From Bugulina stolonifera (Eukaryota > Bryozoa > Gymnolaemata > Cheilostomatida > Bugulidae): 64,000 bases of DNA. The stretch is from assembly GCA_935421135.1 (NCBI GenBank), contig OW285196.1:9621501-9685500 (forward strand), written 5' to 3'. Of the stretch, positions 12,536-22,506 are shown one piece after another. The stretch's first letter is position 1; the number at the start of each line of letters is the position of its first letter. Both the position numbers and the translations under genes were made by a program. The notes under the pieces were generated by a model, which was given only the letters and a program-made list of their open reading frames with translations, was not told where the DNA came from and made no database searches.

Positions 12536-14715
12536 ATGTAGTTCTGAGAGCAGACAACTTCCACATCTAGTGATATACAACTTGTTGGGTGCAGCTAAAC
12601 GAGACAAGTCATGCATGGAGAGCTACTTGGTGGAGTATACTATTAGAGCACAAAACTCCTGTATGTAGGGCTATTATAATGATTAGCTGTTGAACAAGAT
12701 TGATTGTACATTACAGAGAGTGCACAACTCCTGTGTGAATAACTATAATTGCTGTCGTAGTAAAGAGGACACAACTCCTGTTTACAGCGCAATACAAACA
12801 GAGAGAGAGGCCAACTTTGAACATTGTATGCAATAGCCAATAGATCAGTATTGCAAGACACACAGGTCGAATCGAAGGGTTGTAACTAGCGATTATGTAT
12901 TGCAGTTTCTTCTAATTTCATGGTTACATCTGTCACACTAAAAGTCACCAGCCTGCTTACCCTACTTACAAGTACACTAGCATGAAGTATTATTTTAGAC
13001 TTTTATTGCAAAACAATTTATATACAATATAAAAATAGTTCATATATAATTGAAAGTATGAGTATGAGTTTAATCAGATGTTGGACGGAAGATTTTCACC
13101 CTCAATAAATCTCTTTGGTAGAAAAGAGACCCCCCTTTCAGAAAGTTGAAAATCCGCCACTGCCAAGTCGTTTACCTTCAAAGAAATATGACCTATATTC
13201 TATTTTAACTAAAAGAAGTAACATACAGCAGTAGAGTATGACTGTCAAATGATAGCATTGCCACGACTTGATATTTGATAGTCATAAGATCTTACCTTTG
13301 TGAGTTTGTCCACCTTGGAGTTGGTGTTGAGTTTAGCAGATGATGGACCGTCCCCACGATCTCTAGATTCCTTGTCATTTTGGAGAGCTCTGTTTATCAA
13401 CTCTGTCAATTGGACGGCTTTGGCTGTCGCAATGTTGGTGCACGTGGCGACCTGAATGGACAGTTGGTAGCTAATAATATATTGGTTTCTTGTACTATAC
13501 TTCAATACTTTTAGTGCAAGATTAGTACCATGCAAGGAATTGGATATAGAAAGGGGGAGGGGGAAAGGGCAGGTACACATACCTGTATTATGTTATTAAC
13601 TTCCGTATTATTGTCGAGCAGGTAGAATGTGGAAAAGATAAAAATGAACAAATTAAAATTGTTAATGATAGGGACCATAGGCCCAAATAATGAACATAGT
13701 AACTGTGAGCTGTGGAAGGCATCTACATACAATAAGGGGTATGTATAGTGAGGTGTAAGTAATGCAGCCAATAGAGATATTGGTAGACAGGAGAGAGGAG
13801 TGGACAGTGACCGAGCTGATAGCAACCACTGACCTGGTCTTTCTGTATCAGGTGTGTCCCGCTCATATGGAGAGCACAGATCTCCCTTCTTTTACTCATG
13901 GCTAACATCATATGTCCTTCCCTCACTCTCTCCTCTTCATACGTGCCATCTAGCAGCAGGTACTTTCTGCCAGCAGTCAAAGTAAAGTAAGACAACTCCT
14001 ATTTAACTAGCTATTAGGTCGAGAGTAAACTATACTCTATATAAGGTTATCAGAAATGAACAGAGTTCGCATTCTCTGTAATTATATTCACAGTAGACCT
14101 TAACACAATATAGGATGATTTTATAAACAAACAATAAGATAGTGGATATGGTGCACAGAATTTAGTAGCACAACAATATTAAAGTACTCATTTATAAATG
14201 TTCATAATACATAATGTATATCGGCCTACAGTAGACTAGCAACGATTATAAAGATAGCAACGGCTCGTTAAACAGTAATGAGCTCTACTCTAGACGACCT
14301 ATTCAACCAAATGAGAAAGAGATATAGTTACAGGGAATCTACTCACCCAGAGTTAAAGAGAGAGAGAAACTGGTACATATGGGGATATGATGAATCCTGA
14401 GTGGTATGTACGACTTCTCAGGGTGCTACAAATCAAATGATCACAGGCTATTTCACTGCACTGTCAGGACGATGTAAACAAGCATGGGTGCCATGGTTAC
14501 CAAGGATGTGTATCATTATTGAGTAGTATTTAGATAAGTGTCTGTGTTGTCTGTAACTTTCGATTTTCAGATTGGTAACATATTCATATTTAAAATTTAG
14601 AGATCTGATTTTATTCATTGCCTAACTGTTCGAGGCTACCACAACATGGTTAGTCCAAGAGATATACTAGAAAGTATAACCGTATAGATAAACATTGAAA
14701 TATATTGTCTACAAT

Positions 14716-15207
14716 TTATAAAATATGTTTGTGGATAAAAGATAAGTTTATTGCTGTTACAACATTGTTTCACGGTAATGTGTGCATTTACCAATCGTCA
14801 GACAACAAGAGTATGGAAGAGGCTTTTGGATGTACAATTACTGTACTATGTATGCGTATGTATGTATAATCCTTCAACTTTTTTAGAAAATTGGATATTT
14901 TGTATTTGGGTTCAGTTCTACAAGATGGACTCATGCAGATTATATAATATTTCTCAGCTACCCAGAGATTACAGATATTTGTAGCTGGTTGCATGGTCCT
15001 GGCCCTAGTTAATACTTTCAACTTTTATGTCAAATTTCAGCTTGTGTTCTTTTAAGGTCAGCTCTGGTCAGTATACATAGTATATTAAGTGGACATCTAA
15101 AAGCCTCTTCCATGCTATTCTTGTCTGATGATTGGTAAATGCACACATTACCATAAAATAATGTTGTAACAGCAATAATATCTTTTATCCATAATCATAT
15201 TTTATAA
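14716..15207. mobile_element. Inverted-repeat element with about 120-bp arms in intron 5 of the EXOSC9 pseudogene
   Basis: The left arm (from 14716, TTATAAAATATG, then GGATAAAAGAT and TATTGCTGTTACAACATT) returns in reverse complement at about 15088-15207, ending CATATTTTATAA. The arms flank a spacer of roughly 250 bp. The matching intron of the intact EXOSC9 copy (25968-26432) lacks the block. It is best read as a non-autonomous foldback or TIR transposon. No transposase is visible. Confidence 0.7.
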
Positions 15208-16956
15208 CCTGCTCAGTTATTAAACTTAGAGCACTATATTAGAACTCACATAAGTTTTATATTTTATTTTATTTTACAATTTTGATATGAAGTTGTCGTC
15301 CCTCCTTTCCTCTTTTTTGCTGCAAAGGCTAAATGGCATTTTGTGTCGTTTCCGACTGCCAGACTGCAACCAGAGCCTTGATTGGCATACATGCACATAA
15401 TGTAACCATTGGTTAGACTAGGCATTACTAATGACAGGGAGAGAGAGCATAACTTCCAATTATAATCAGCAACCAACTACATATATTCACATTACTTACT
15501 ATGATAACTTTCCCGTCATCAACAGTCACATCGGGCCTCTTGAAATGGGCTAGAGCTGTGATGGCTGCTAAGCTACATGCATCTAATATATTTCCAGAAT
15601 GATTGAGCACCTTCACATCGACTCGTACCTCCCAAACCTGGAACAGACAGGGATATCATTCATCATTAACATTAACATTAACATTATATGCTGCAAATAT
15701 GTAGTATCACTAAGGGGCATTCCAAGACATACATGTACACTGTATCTCTGAACGGCATTGATCTGGTGTCTAACGCCGAAAAAACACACTATATGCAGAT
15801 TGAGAATATTAGACAGATTAAGAAATTAGGAAACAGTTATTAATTCAGTATAAGGGCATAGTAAGGTCGACAGTGCAGTTTTGTTCCGCTAGGAAAATGT
15901 TTCACCAAAAAACACTAGCGGGGAGGACAAAAGAAATGACAGAGAATATAAGACAGATTACAAAATTGGGCTAAATAAAGAGTTATTAATTCAGTATAAG
16001 GATATAATAAGGTTGACAGCGTTGATTTGTTCTGTTAGGAAAATGTTGCACTGCTCTACTACCACAAAACACTAGCCAAGAAGACAAAGGAAGCGACAGA
16101 TATGTTTTCAGAATTGATATTGACTTCAAAAACTACTGGAAGGTGAAGGCTAAATTCGAGTCTCACCTACTTCTCAGCTATGACGCATAAAGACTCCAGA
16201 TCAACACATTTACACTCTTTGATGCACCTCTCAAGTAATCTGTCGATCTGGACACCTGCAAATGTTATTGAAAAAGCAATATTTATAACCAGGCTGCATT
16301 TCTATTGAATATGAAAAGGACAGATTCCTACCAAAATAGGGATTAGCAAAGTCAGGCTACAGTTACAAATTAAAGTTAACCTTCTAGAAGTTTATTAGCT
16401 ACCTCATTGCACACAAGCCTACCAATTAAGCAACGACTTGAGCTGATGACAACTAAAGTGCAAAATACCAATGGAATAACATTTAGTGCAATTCATACAA
16501 TGCAGGGTAGAAATTAAACATGTAGGCTATCTGGAGGAAACTATGTTTGTATCCTTTATAATATTGGTGCAGACTATTATAGCTGATGCGGTACTCTAAC
16601 AACTCCTGACTTGACTTCAATTCATCTCAATATTTGAACTAATAAACTGTTCAATGAGAGCAACATACCTTTACGAGAAAGCCTACCGGGCTCATAGCCA
16701 GGGCAGGCAACGTGGTTAAACTCAATATTTATCATTAATGTGCCCTCATTAGGTCTGGTCTGTTTGGGTTCTACTAGACTACTTGTCACCTGTGCCATTA
16801 CACTGAAATAAATATCCATTTAAATAAACACATATTCAGCAGTTTTCATTGATCAAAGTATAGGTAAACATAAAACATCACTATAACAGACATGTGGAGT
16901 AGGCAGAAATAAGTGAAGAACTAATAGTTTAGGTTAGGATCTGTCCCTTCTGAGTC

Positions 16957-16961
16957 CAAAC
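16957..16961. repeat. Target-site duplication CAAAC, left
   Basis: CAAAC abuts the left LTR here and recurs at 20303-20307 beyond the right LTR. The other EXOSC9 copy has one CCCAAACTG at the equivalent place (about 32764), an empty site. Confidence 0.85.
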
Positions 16962-17168
16962 TGTGGTGGTGGCCGATAGTTAATAATATAATATATAAGA
17001 AGCGCGTGTGCTCACCTAGAGTTCACTCATAAAAGTCCCAGAGCATCAAAGCCACCGTCCAATCCCCTAGTCTGCTCCTTAGTCACTAGCAGCATTCGGT
17101 AGAGTTGCTTTCCATTCCGATGCTCCCAATGTCAACACGGACGACTGTCATAGACGTATAGTCTTACA
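16962..17168 (-). repeat. 3' LTR (207 bp)
   Basis: Begins TGTGGTGGTGGCCGATAG and ends GTCTTACA in plus orientation. It appears identical to 20096-20302. It carries an AT-rich TAATATAATATATAAG segment. Confidence 0.9.
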
Positions 17169-17182
17169 CGCTCTCCCTTTTT
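17169..17182 (-). other. Polypurine tract of the LTR element
   Basis: On the minus strand this reads AAAAAGGGAGAGCG and directly abuts the 3' LTR. That is the expected position of the plus-strand DNA primer. Confidence 0.65.
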
Positions 17183-17687
17183 CACTTCGGGGATGAAGTG
17201 TATTCTACAAATACGCAACTTCTCAAATTCATGAATTCTTGCAACTACTCAACTGCAATTCAATTCTTGCAACTACTCAGCTGCAATTCAATCCATCCAG
17301 TGTGAGATACCAAAGCCTGACTCAATTCATTTGGCGTCAAAACACAATTCACTTTCAAATACGAATTCGATGCAACACCTAACACAATTCAATACCGGCA
17401 GGCCATAATTCCCTTCAATTCGACCTTCTATTTCAGCTAAATTCAATTAGTAAACAATGGAAGCCTCTGTTTCATGCTTATTAAAGTATGTTAAATTCAG
17501 GGGTCAGATATTCAGGAGAATTCAATTTGGAAAGGGGTCAGATATCATCTCTCCCCGTTTTTAGTGTGGTAACCAAACGCATACTTACGTATCAATGCAG
17601 TGCGGTACTGGCAAAGAAGGAAAATTCACAAATACAAAATTCTAAAAGGTGACTTCAATACCTTACGGAAATGCGAAATTCAATGCA

Positions 17688-19742
17688 CTATTTCGTGTCA
17701 AAATAAACACAATCTTTTCTCCGATTAGGTTTAGATTGACGGCCTGATTTTGTGATTACCGGCTGGGGCATTTCATTCACCCAGGGTTGTATGGGGTTTA
17801 CAATGGCTAACAAATGCAATCTTCTAATTTCGGCAATTCCCAATAGATTCCTAGAAGCATTTTCCAAAACCGAAGCAAGAGCAGGTAATTCAAGACCCTT
17901 ATAGTTTAATACGACTTCGCTCTCGCCCACAACATTCAAAGGAGTAGAATCAGCCCCACGCAAATAGCGGCTTGGTTGCTTTAATTCCAAATTCAATTCA
18001 CGAGAGGTTTGGTCCGTAATAATGGTAGCATCAGAACCAGTATCTAATGTAAAATCCACTCCTTTACCATTGACATCAATGCAAACTTTAAATTCTAATT
18101 CTGTTCTACCCACTGATAGTGAACTGTGGCCAAAATTCTTGTCAGGATCAATATTAAGTCTCCTAATATCCATATAATGATTAGGGTTAGACTTACGGCC
18201 TCTATTAAGATATGGGCTAGGTTCATGACAGCGGAAGGGCTTTGGAAAATCTCTCTTTTTCACATACCTAGTGCTGTCATGATCTTTTGACTCAGTTTGA
18301 CAGTCAGCGGTCATATGGCCTTTCTTGTTACATTTGTAACATACTACATGAGGACAAAATCTAACTCTGTGGTTGGGGTCACCACAACGATAACAACTAC
18401 CAGTAATGCCTCTACCCCTATTTGAGTCGTGACTAATACGATGGCAATAGCAAAATCTAACTCTGTGGTTGGGGTCGCCACCACGATAACAATTACCAGT
18501 AATGCCTTTACCCCTATCTGAGTCGTGACTAATACGATGGCAATAGCCATCTCGGCCTTTACCCCTATCTGAGTCTCTACTACCGTAACGGTGATAGCCA
18601 TCTCGACTACCACTTCTGGGCCTGCTGTAATAGTTGCCACTATTGGAACCAAGTCCCTGATGTTGGTCACCACTGTTCCAACGATCGCTACTGTCACGGC
18701 GGTAATTCCGGTCAAAACTAGTCCTACCACCACTATCAAATCCTCGCCTGCTGCCATATTTATCAGGACTTGGGCTTCTATAACCTCTGGGCCTACTGCT
18801 ACTTCTATTGTAATGGATATCATAACCTCGGGACTGGCGGGAGTCCCTGTAAAATCTGTCCTGACGACTATCGTCACGACGGGAATCCTCAAATCTGGCC
18901 TCTGCAACCTCTTGTTTGATAGGAATATTGGGTACTTGTGGGGTAGGACGTTCGAGCTTTTGCTCGGATTCAGTAGCTGTGCCGCGACAAGACAAAACAG
19001 TTGTCAAAGTTTCCCATGTAAGATCATGTTTGGCCATCAATTCTCTTCTCAACATCAAATCTTGTAGGCCATTAACAACAATCACTTGCGCCATGGTCTT
19101 CCTAATTCGTTCGCATTCAGCATTGGCAGCAGCAGTATGAGTGGCGTCTAAATTAACTGCGGCAGTCTTAAAAATTCCGGCCGTGCGTGATAAATGCTCG
19201 ACCCTCCTAAGGTAATCCCTGGAATCCTCCCCAGTTTGCTGGCGCGCGCTGCAAAGGTTTGACAACCTCACATTCAGGGACTCTTCACGCTCATATGTGT
19301 TTTTCAATGCTTGTAATGCTTGGTCGTATGTTAATTCGGTACTATTGATGTCAATTCCTTGGGCCTGTAATACTTGAAAACCTTCACTACTAATACTATT
19401 CAATAATGCACATAATTTCATTTCATCGTCAAAAATTGGGACTTGGCGTTCTTGAGCGCCCTCGCCTTCCTTTCTAGTTCCCTTGTTTTTTACAGAAAAG
19501 CGCACTGCCACAGTAAACCTGTCTATAAAAGTCTTCCAAGAACCACTAACATCCCTGGGGTCAATTCTGAGGGTTGGGAAATTCATTCCATTATCAGCCA
19601 TCTTGACAACCTGGCTATGGTAATCCGGAAAAATATTTAAAAAAATTCTTAATTTAGTAAATTTCTTAGATAGGTAATTCAGGTAAATTATTTCATAGAA
19701 ATTTTCTCGATACAGAAAAGAATAAATGTATTTTCTTTTCAC
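17688..19742 (-). CDS. Gag-protease polyprotein of an LTR retrotransposon
   Basis: The open frame is 684 codons long; the likely start is the Met at 19601 (residue 48, MADNGMNFPTL), leaving about 637 residues. An N-terminal gag core is followed by a long Arg/Ser/Gly/Asp-rich RNA-binding region. Next come three tandem zinc-knuckle units: CYRGGDPNHRVRFC (second Cys lost), CYRCGDPNHRVRFC and CYKCNKKGHMTADC. The protein ends with a retropepsin (catalytic DTGSD, Asp about 567) and a tail with SGRQSKPNRRKD. That tail resembles the basic C-terminal end of some gypsy Pol proteins, so RT, RNase H and integrase may have been cut out in frame. The role is particle formation and self-processing. The frame is fully open, consistent with recent mobility. 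Long ORFs in other frames over the Arg/Ser region are composition shadows. Confidence 0.88.
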   Translation of the reverse strand: MKRKYIYSFLYRENFYEIIYLNYLSKKFTKLRIFLNIFPDYHSQVVKMADNGMNFPTLRIDPRDVSGSWKTFIDRFTVAVRFSVKNKGTRKEGEGAQERQVPIFDDEMKLCALLNSISSEGFQVLQAQGIDINSTELTYDQALQALKNTYEREESLNVRLSNLCSARQQTGEDSRDYLRRVEHLSRTAGIFKTAAVNLDATHTAAANAECERIRKTMAQVIVVNGLQDLMLRRELMAKHDLTWETLTTVLSCRGTATESEQKLERPTPQVPNIPIKQEVAEARFEDSRRDDSRQDRFYRDSRQSRGYDIHYNRSSSRPRGYRSPSPDKYGSRRGFDSGGRTSFDRNYRRDSSDRWNSGDQHQGLGSNSGNYYSRPRSGSRDGYHRYGSRDSDRGKGRDGYCHRISHDSDRGKGITGNCYRGGDPNHRVRFCYCHRISHDSNRGRGITGSCYRCGDPNHRVRFCPHVVCYKCNKKGHMTADCQTESKDHDSTRYVKKRDFPKPFRCHEPSPYLNRGRKSNPNHYMDIRRLNIDPDKNFGHSSLSVGRTELEFKVCIDVNGKGVDFTLDTGSDATIITDQTSRELNLELKQPSRYLRGADSTPLNVVGESEVVLNYKGLELPALASVLENASRNLLGIAEIRRLHLLAIVNPIQPWVNEMPQPVITKSGRQSKPNRRKDCVYFDTK
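18361..18555 (-). repeat. Internal duplication of a zinc-knuckle unit in gag
   Basis: About 96 bp (32 codons) is repeated in tandem. Both copies encode a segment running from YCHRISHDS to NHRVRFC. The copy nearer the N terminus has GGD where the other has CGD, so one knuckle has lost a zinc ligand. Confidence 0.75.
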
Positions 19743-19794
19743 TTACTACTACCACCTATACTCAACTATTCAACTCCCCTCAGCTCACACCTGC

Positions 19795-20000
19795 TACTCT
19801 ACTCGACTCTTCTCCTACTCTACTCCTACTCTACTTCTACTCTACTCCTACTCTATTATTCCTACTCTACTATTCCTACTCTACTATTCCTACTCTACTA
19901 TTCCTACTCTACTACTCCTACTCTACTACTCCTACTCTACTACTCCTCCTCTACTACTCCTCCTCTACTACTCCTACTCTACTACTCCTACTCTACTACT
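19795..20000. repeat. CTACT-rich simple repeat in the element's 5' leader
   Basis: A long array of CTACTCCTACT-type units lies between the 5' LTR and the gag start of the LTR element. In the element's sense strand it is a purine-rich AGTAGGAGTAG array. Confidence 0.8.
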
Positions 20001-20077
20001 TACGTAATAAATCAAATTTTATTGATTTGCTAATAATTATAACGTAATTTGCTGTTTAGTTTTCACCTCTCATAGGT

Positions 20078-20095
20078 TCTAAGTCAACTGCGCCA
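20078..20095 (-). other. Primer-binding site of the LTR element
   Basis: Directly inside the 5' LTR the minus strand reads TGGCGCAGTTGACTTAGA. The leading TGG pairs with a tRNA CCA end. The first nine or so bases resemble primer sites attributed to serine tRNA, but the match then drops, so the primer tRNA is not settled. Confidence 0.55.
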
Positions 20096-20302
20096 TGTGG
20101 TGGTGGCCGATAGTTAATAATATAATATATAAGAAGCGCGTGTGCTCACCTAGAGTTCACTCATAAAAGTCCCAGAGCATCAAAGCCACCGTCCAATCCC
20201 CTAGTCTGCTCCTTAGTCACTAGCAGCATTCGGTAGAGTTGCTTTCCATTCCGATGCTCCCAATGTCAACACGGACGACTGTCATAGACGTATAGTCTTA
20301 CA
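20096..20302 (-). repeat. 5' LTR (207 bp)
   Basis: Apparently identical over 207 bp to the copy at 16962-17168. It is followed by the right CAAAC target duplication at 20303-20307. Confidence 0.9.
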
Positions 20303-21790
20303 CAAACTGACTGTGGTTGTTAATAATTGAATCAAATTGATTTGATCAACTGATTCCATGAGGAGAGTTGAAGGATTCAACCATAGTAACTTACAAATAG
20401 AACCATTGTCCTAATTCTAAAATGATGAGGAACAAAACTTTTCATGATAAATCAGACAATAGTTAAATATTGTGCAATGGTACTAATAACCACACCAGAA
20501 AAAGCAGGTGACTGCATAAAAATGAGCATGAAACAGAAATTAAAAGAATAGACGTAGATTATGCTAGCACGATGGGGAAAATCATCAGACCTCAGTTATT
20601 AGGTGATTAACTTGTTTAACATGATATTGAAAATATTCGAGAATGAATAACACACAGGAAACTAGTTTTGGCAGATTAAGATGGAATTCAGTAATGACAT
20701 ACACCTAAAGCAGATTGGAAAGGAATGCTTACCGTGTATCACCCAAGTTCACATGACAACAACCATAGTCATACCAAATGAAACTTTGATATTTCTGTAG
20801 TCATACGCTCTTCTGCCATCAAGCCTCTGCAAAAATATTATGCACACACCATGTATTATACTAGTGATGACAGTAATTCACAGCTGAAATTTTATGTATA
20901 AGCCTGTGGTTATTAGGCCTAAGTGTGCTAAGTTATACCGGGTATATGTAGGTCTCAAGGTGGTGATGGCGCTGGAGGGCCGTGGTACTATGTGGACCTC
21001 ATGTTCCAATAAACAGCGTAGGCCTACCACTGCTTTAACAATAATCTGCAAGCAATTCCCACCTCCTCCTGTATTATTGAACCTTTACAAGATAAAACTA
21101 TGTCTGCCTATGCAGAAAGTTATTTACTAAATATCTAAATGCAATCTGCAACCATAATGATAATGAGACATCAGTAAGACAACATAGGCTTAGGCCCATG
21201 TGTTTGTCTCCACAACATGGACAACCAACCTTATTTCGCTCAATGAGCTGAAGTAAAAAGTCTCTTTCACAGTTGGCTAGAGGTCGCTCTTTCATGTTCT
21301 CTGTAGTCAGGTTTCAATACCTAATGCCGGAATTGCAATTCACTTAATGCATCAGATCAATGATCAGTCTAGTCTCTAGAGGTAGATAGATGCTACTTCT
21401 GCTGCTCTGCTCTTATTATCTTATGCAATTCTTATTTTATTAGTTATATATGTGGTATTGTGATCCATAGAGCTCAGGATAGGTACATAGAAAGAGAGTA
21501 TGATTGGTTCCTACCATGAACCATGTATCGCAAATAATCTTGCTCTACTGCAAATCTAGGACTACCAACAAATGAAATTTATTAAACTCAAACTGAGAAC
21601 TCAAACTCGATCTGCCATACACTGATACAGACCTCGTGTATCGTGGTAGAGTGTAATCAGGATTCCGAGCCCGTAACAATTTAGGCTAAGTTATTGTCTT
21701 TTTAAAAAATCAGTCAAGTCAGTATAGCACATGCACTATATTTTCAAGCAATTTTGTTTTTGAAGTACAGGACAATTCCAGGATGTATTA

Positions 21791-22059
21791 GGTGTCTTCG
21801 CGACCTCTTGGACGGACCCGGGTCGCAAATAAAATTTACAAGATGGCCGTCCGACCAAGGCCAGAAGGGCTATTGGCCTAGGATTTTGCTTGGCCGGACG
21901 AAACCATCCCTAGCTCATCGGCACACCTGATTTCTTCGCGCGGAAATGAGGATTTTGCTTTTGGCCCAGGTCGGTGTGTTCGCGACCCTGTGACGGATGT
22001 GTGCCGGAAAATATTTTTGTAAATCGGCCTGGGTCTGAAGTTGAGGTCGCGAAGACACC
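21791..22059. mobile_element. MITE, copy 1 (TA target site)
   Basis: A 269-bp element with terminal inverted repeats (GGTGTCTTCGCGACCTC at the left, GAGGTCGCGAAGACACC at the right) is flanked by TA on both sides. A close relative lies at 24444-24713. The TA duplication suggests Tc1/mariner-type mobilisation. It is GC-rich, carries CCGGACG-type motifs and has no transposase. Confidence 0.85.
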
Positions 22060-22376
22060 TATTGTTGTTTAGCCTCGGGACATGCCGGAATAGAATACGC
22101 CGTGTTATATGTCAATGGCTATGACTGAACGAATAAAAATATTATCACTAAATCCTTTAATGCGGGTAGCAGTGGTAAAACGCGTGAGAGAGCGTAAAGA
22201 CAACTCCAACTAATGTAAACCCCTGTAGTTGTGAGAGCAGACAACCTCTACATTCAGTGATATACATGTACAACTTGTTGTGTGCAGCAATTCATGCATG
22301 AAAAACTACCCAGTGAGGTACATATTATAGAGCACACAACTGTATGCACTATGCAGGGTTACCAATATTAGCTGTT

Positions 22377-22498
22377 CAGGCTTGCCAAGTTCGACCGACG
22401 AAAATCAGGGAGATTCAGCATTTGGGTGGGGGTGTCCATTTTGGGTAGGGTGGGGTACCAAAATTTGAGTTGAAAATCAGGGAGACTTGGTAAGCCTG
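22377..22498. mobile_element. hAT-like MITE, 122 bp
   Basis: The ends CAGGCTTGCCAAGT and ACTTGGTAAGCCTG are inverted repeats. An 8-bp target duplication, TAGCTGTT, flanks the element (22369-22376 and 22499-22506). The duplicated locus at about 12681 has a single TTAGCTGTTG, the empty site. The 8-bp duplication and CAGG ends fit the hAT superfamily. Confidence 0.85.
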
Positions 22499-22506
22499 TA
22501 GCTGTT

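Larger units (their letters stand above)
16962..20302 (-). mobile_element. Non-autonomous gag-protease LTR retrotransposon
   Basis: A 3341-bp element lies in intron 2 of the EXOSC9 pseudogene and is transcribed leftward. It has two 207-bp LTRs that look identical (16962-17168 and 20096-20302), TG...CA termini and a 5-bp CAAAC target duplication. A PBS-like TGGCGCAGTTG directly follows the 5' LTR (minus sense). A purine tract (AAAAAGGGAGAGCG in minus sense, 17169-17182) directly precedes the 3' LTR. The interior holds one long ORF with gag and retropepsin and no reverse transcriptase, RNase H or integrase. Matching LTRs imply a very recent insertion, so the machinery must have come from another element. 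The layout resembles gag-only non-autonomous elements such as plant TR-GAG elements. A Ty3/gypsy relationship is an inference. Confidence 0.9.
13296..21295 (-). pseudogene. EXOSC9: EXOSC9 (RRP45) pseudogene, left duplicate
   Basis: Eight exon remnants run down the minus strand: 21230-21295, 20733-20826, 16669-16802, 16167-16255, 15500-15637, 14347-14425, 13834-13966, 13296-13451. They encode RNase PH-fold segments close to those of the intact copy at 23438-33775; the fifth exon looks identical. Lesions relative to that copy are as follows. Exon 2 is one base shorter (94 against 95), shifting the frame before Tyr-Gly-Cys-Cys. Exon 4 ends in TAG where the intact copy has CAG. Exon 6 is four bases shorter (a 6-base in-frame loss plus a 2-base gain). 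The last two exons (acidic/Lys-rich tail) are missing. A 3.3-kb LTR element sits in intron 2. I read it as non-functional, though it could still be transcribed. Confidence 0.85.
12536..22227. repeat. Left unit of a tandem segmental duplication
   Basis: This unit aligns colinearly by eye with about 22228-35200. The left edges match at TGTAGTTCTGAGAGCAGACA (about 12536) and TGTAGTTGTGAGAGCAGACA (about 22222). The right edges match around GACATGCCGGAATAGAA (about 22080 and 35101) and continue to about 22185 and 35200. All eight EXOSC9 exons found here have a counterpart in the other unit. Differences are insertions, deletions and point changes, so this is an old duplication with unequal decay. 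Confidence 0.85.

Noticed and set aside
13511..13995. Several ORFs over 13.2-14.0 kb as separate genes
   Set aside because: They are EXOSC9 pseudogene exons 7 and 8 read through into introns.
18344..19067. ORFs of 187 and 158 codons overlapping gag
   Set aside because: They arise from the Arg/Ser-biased gag codons read in other frames.
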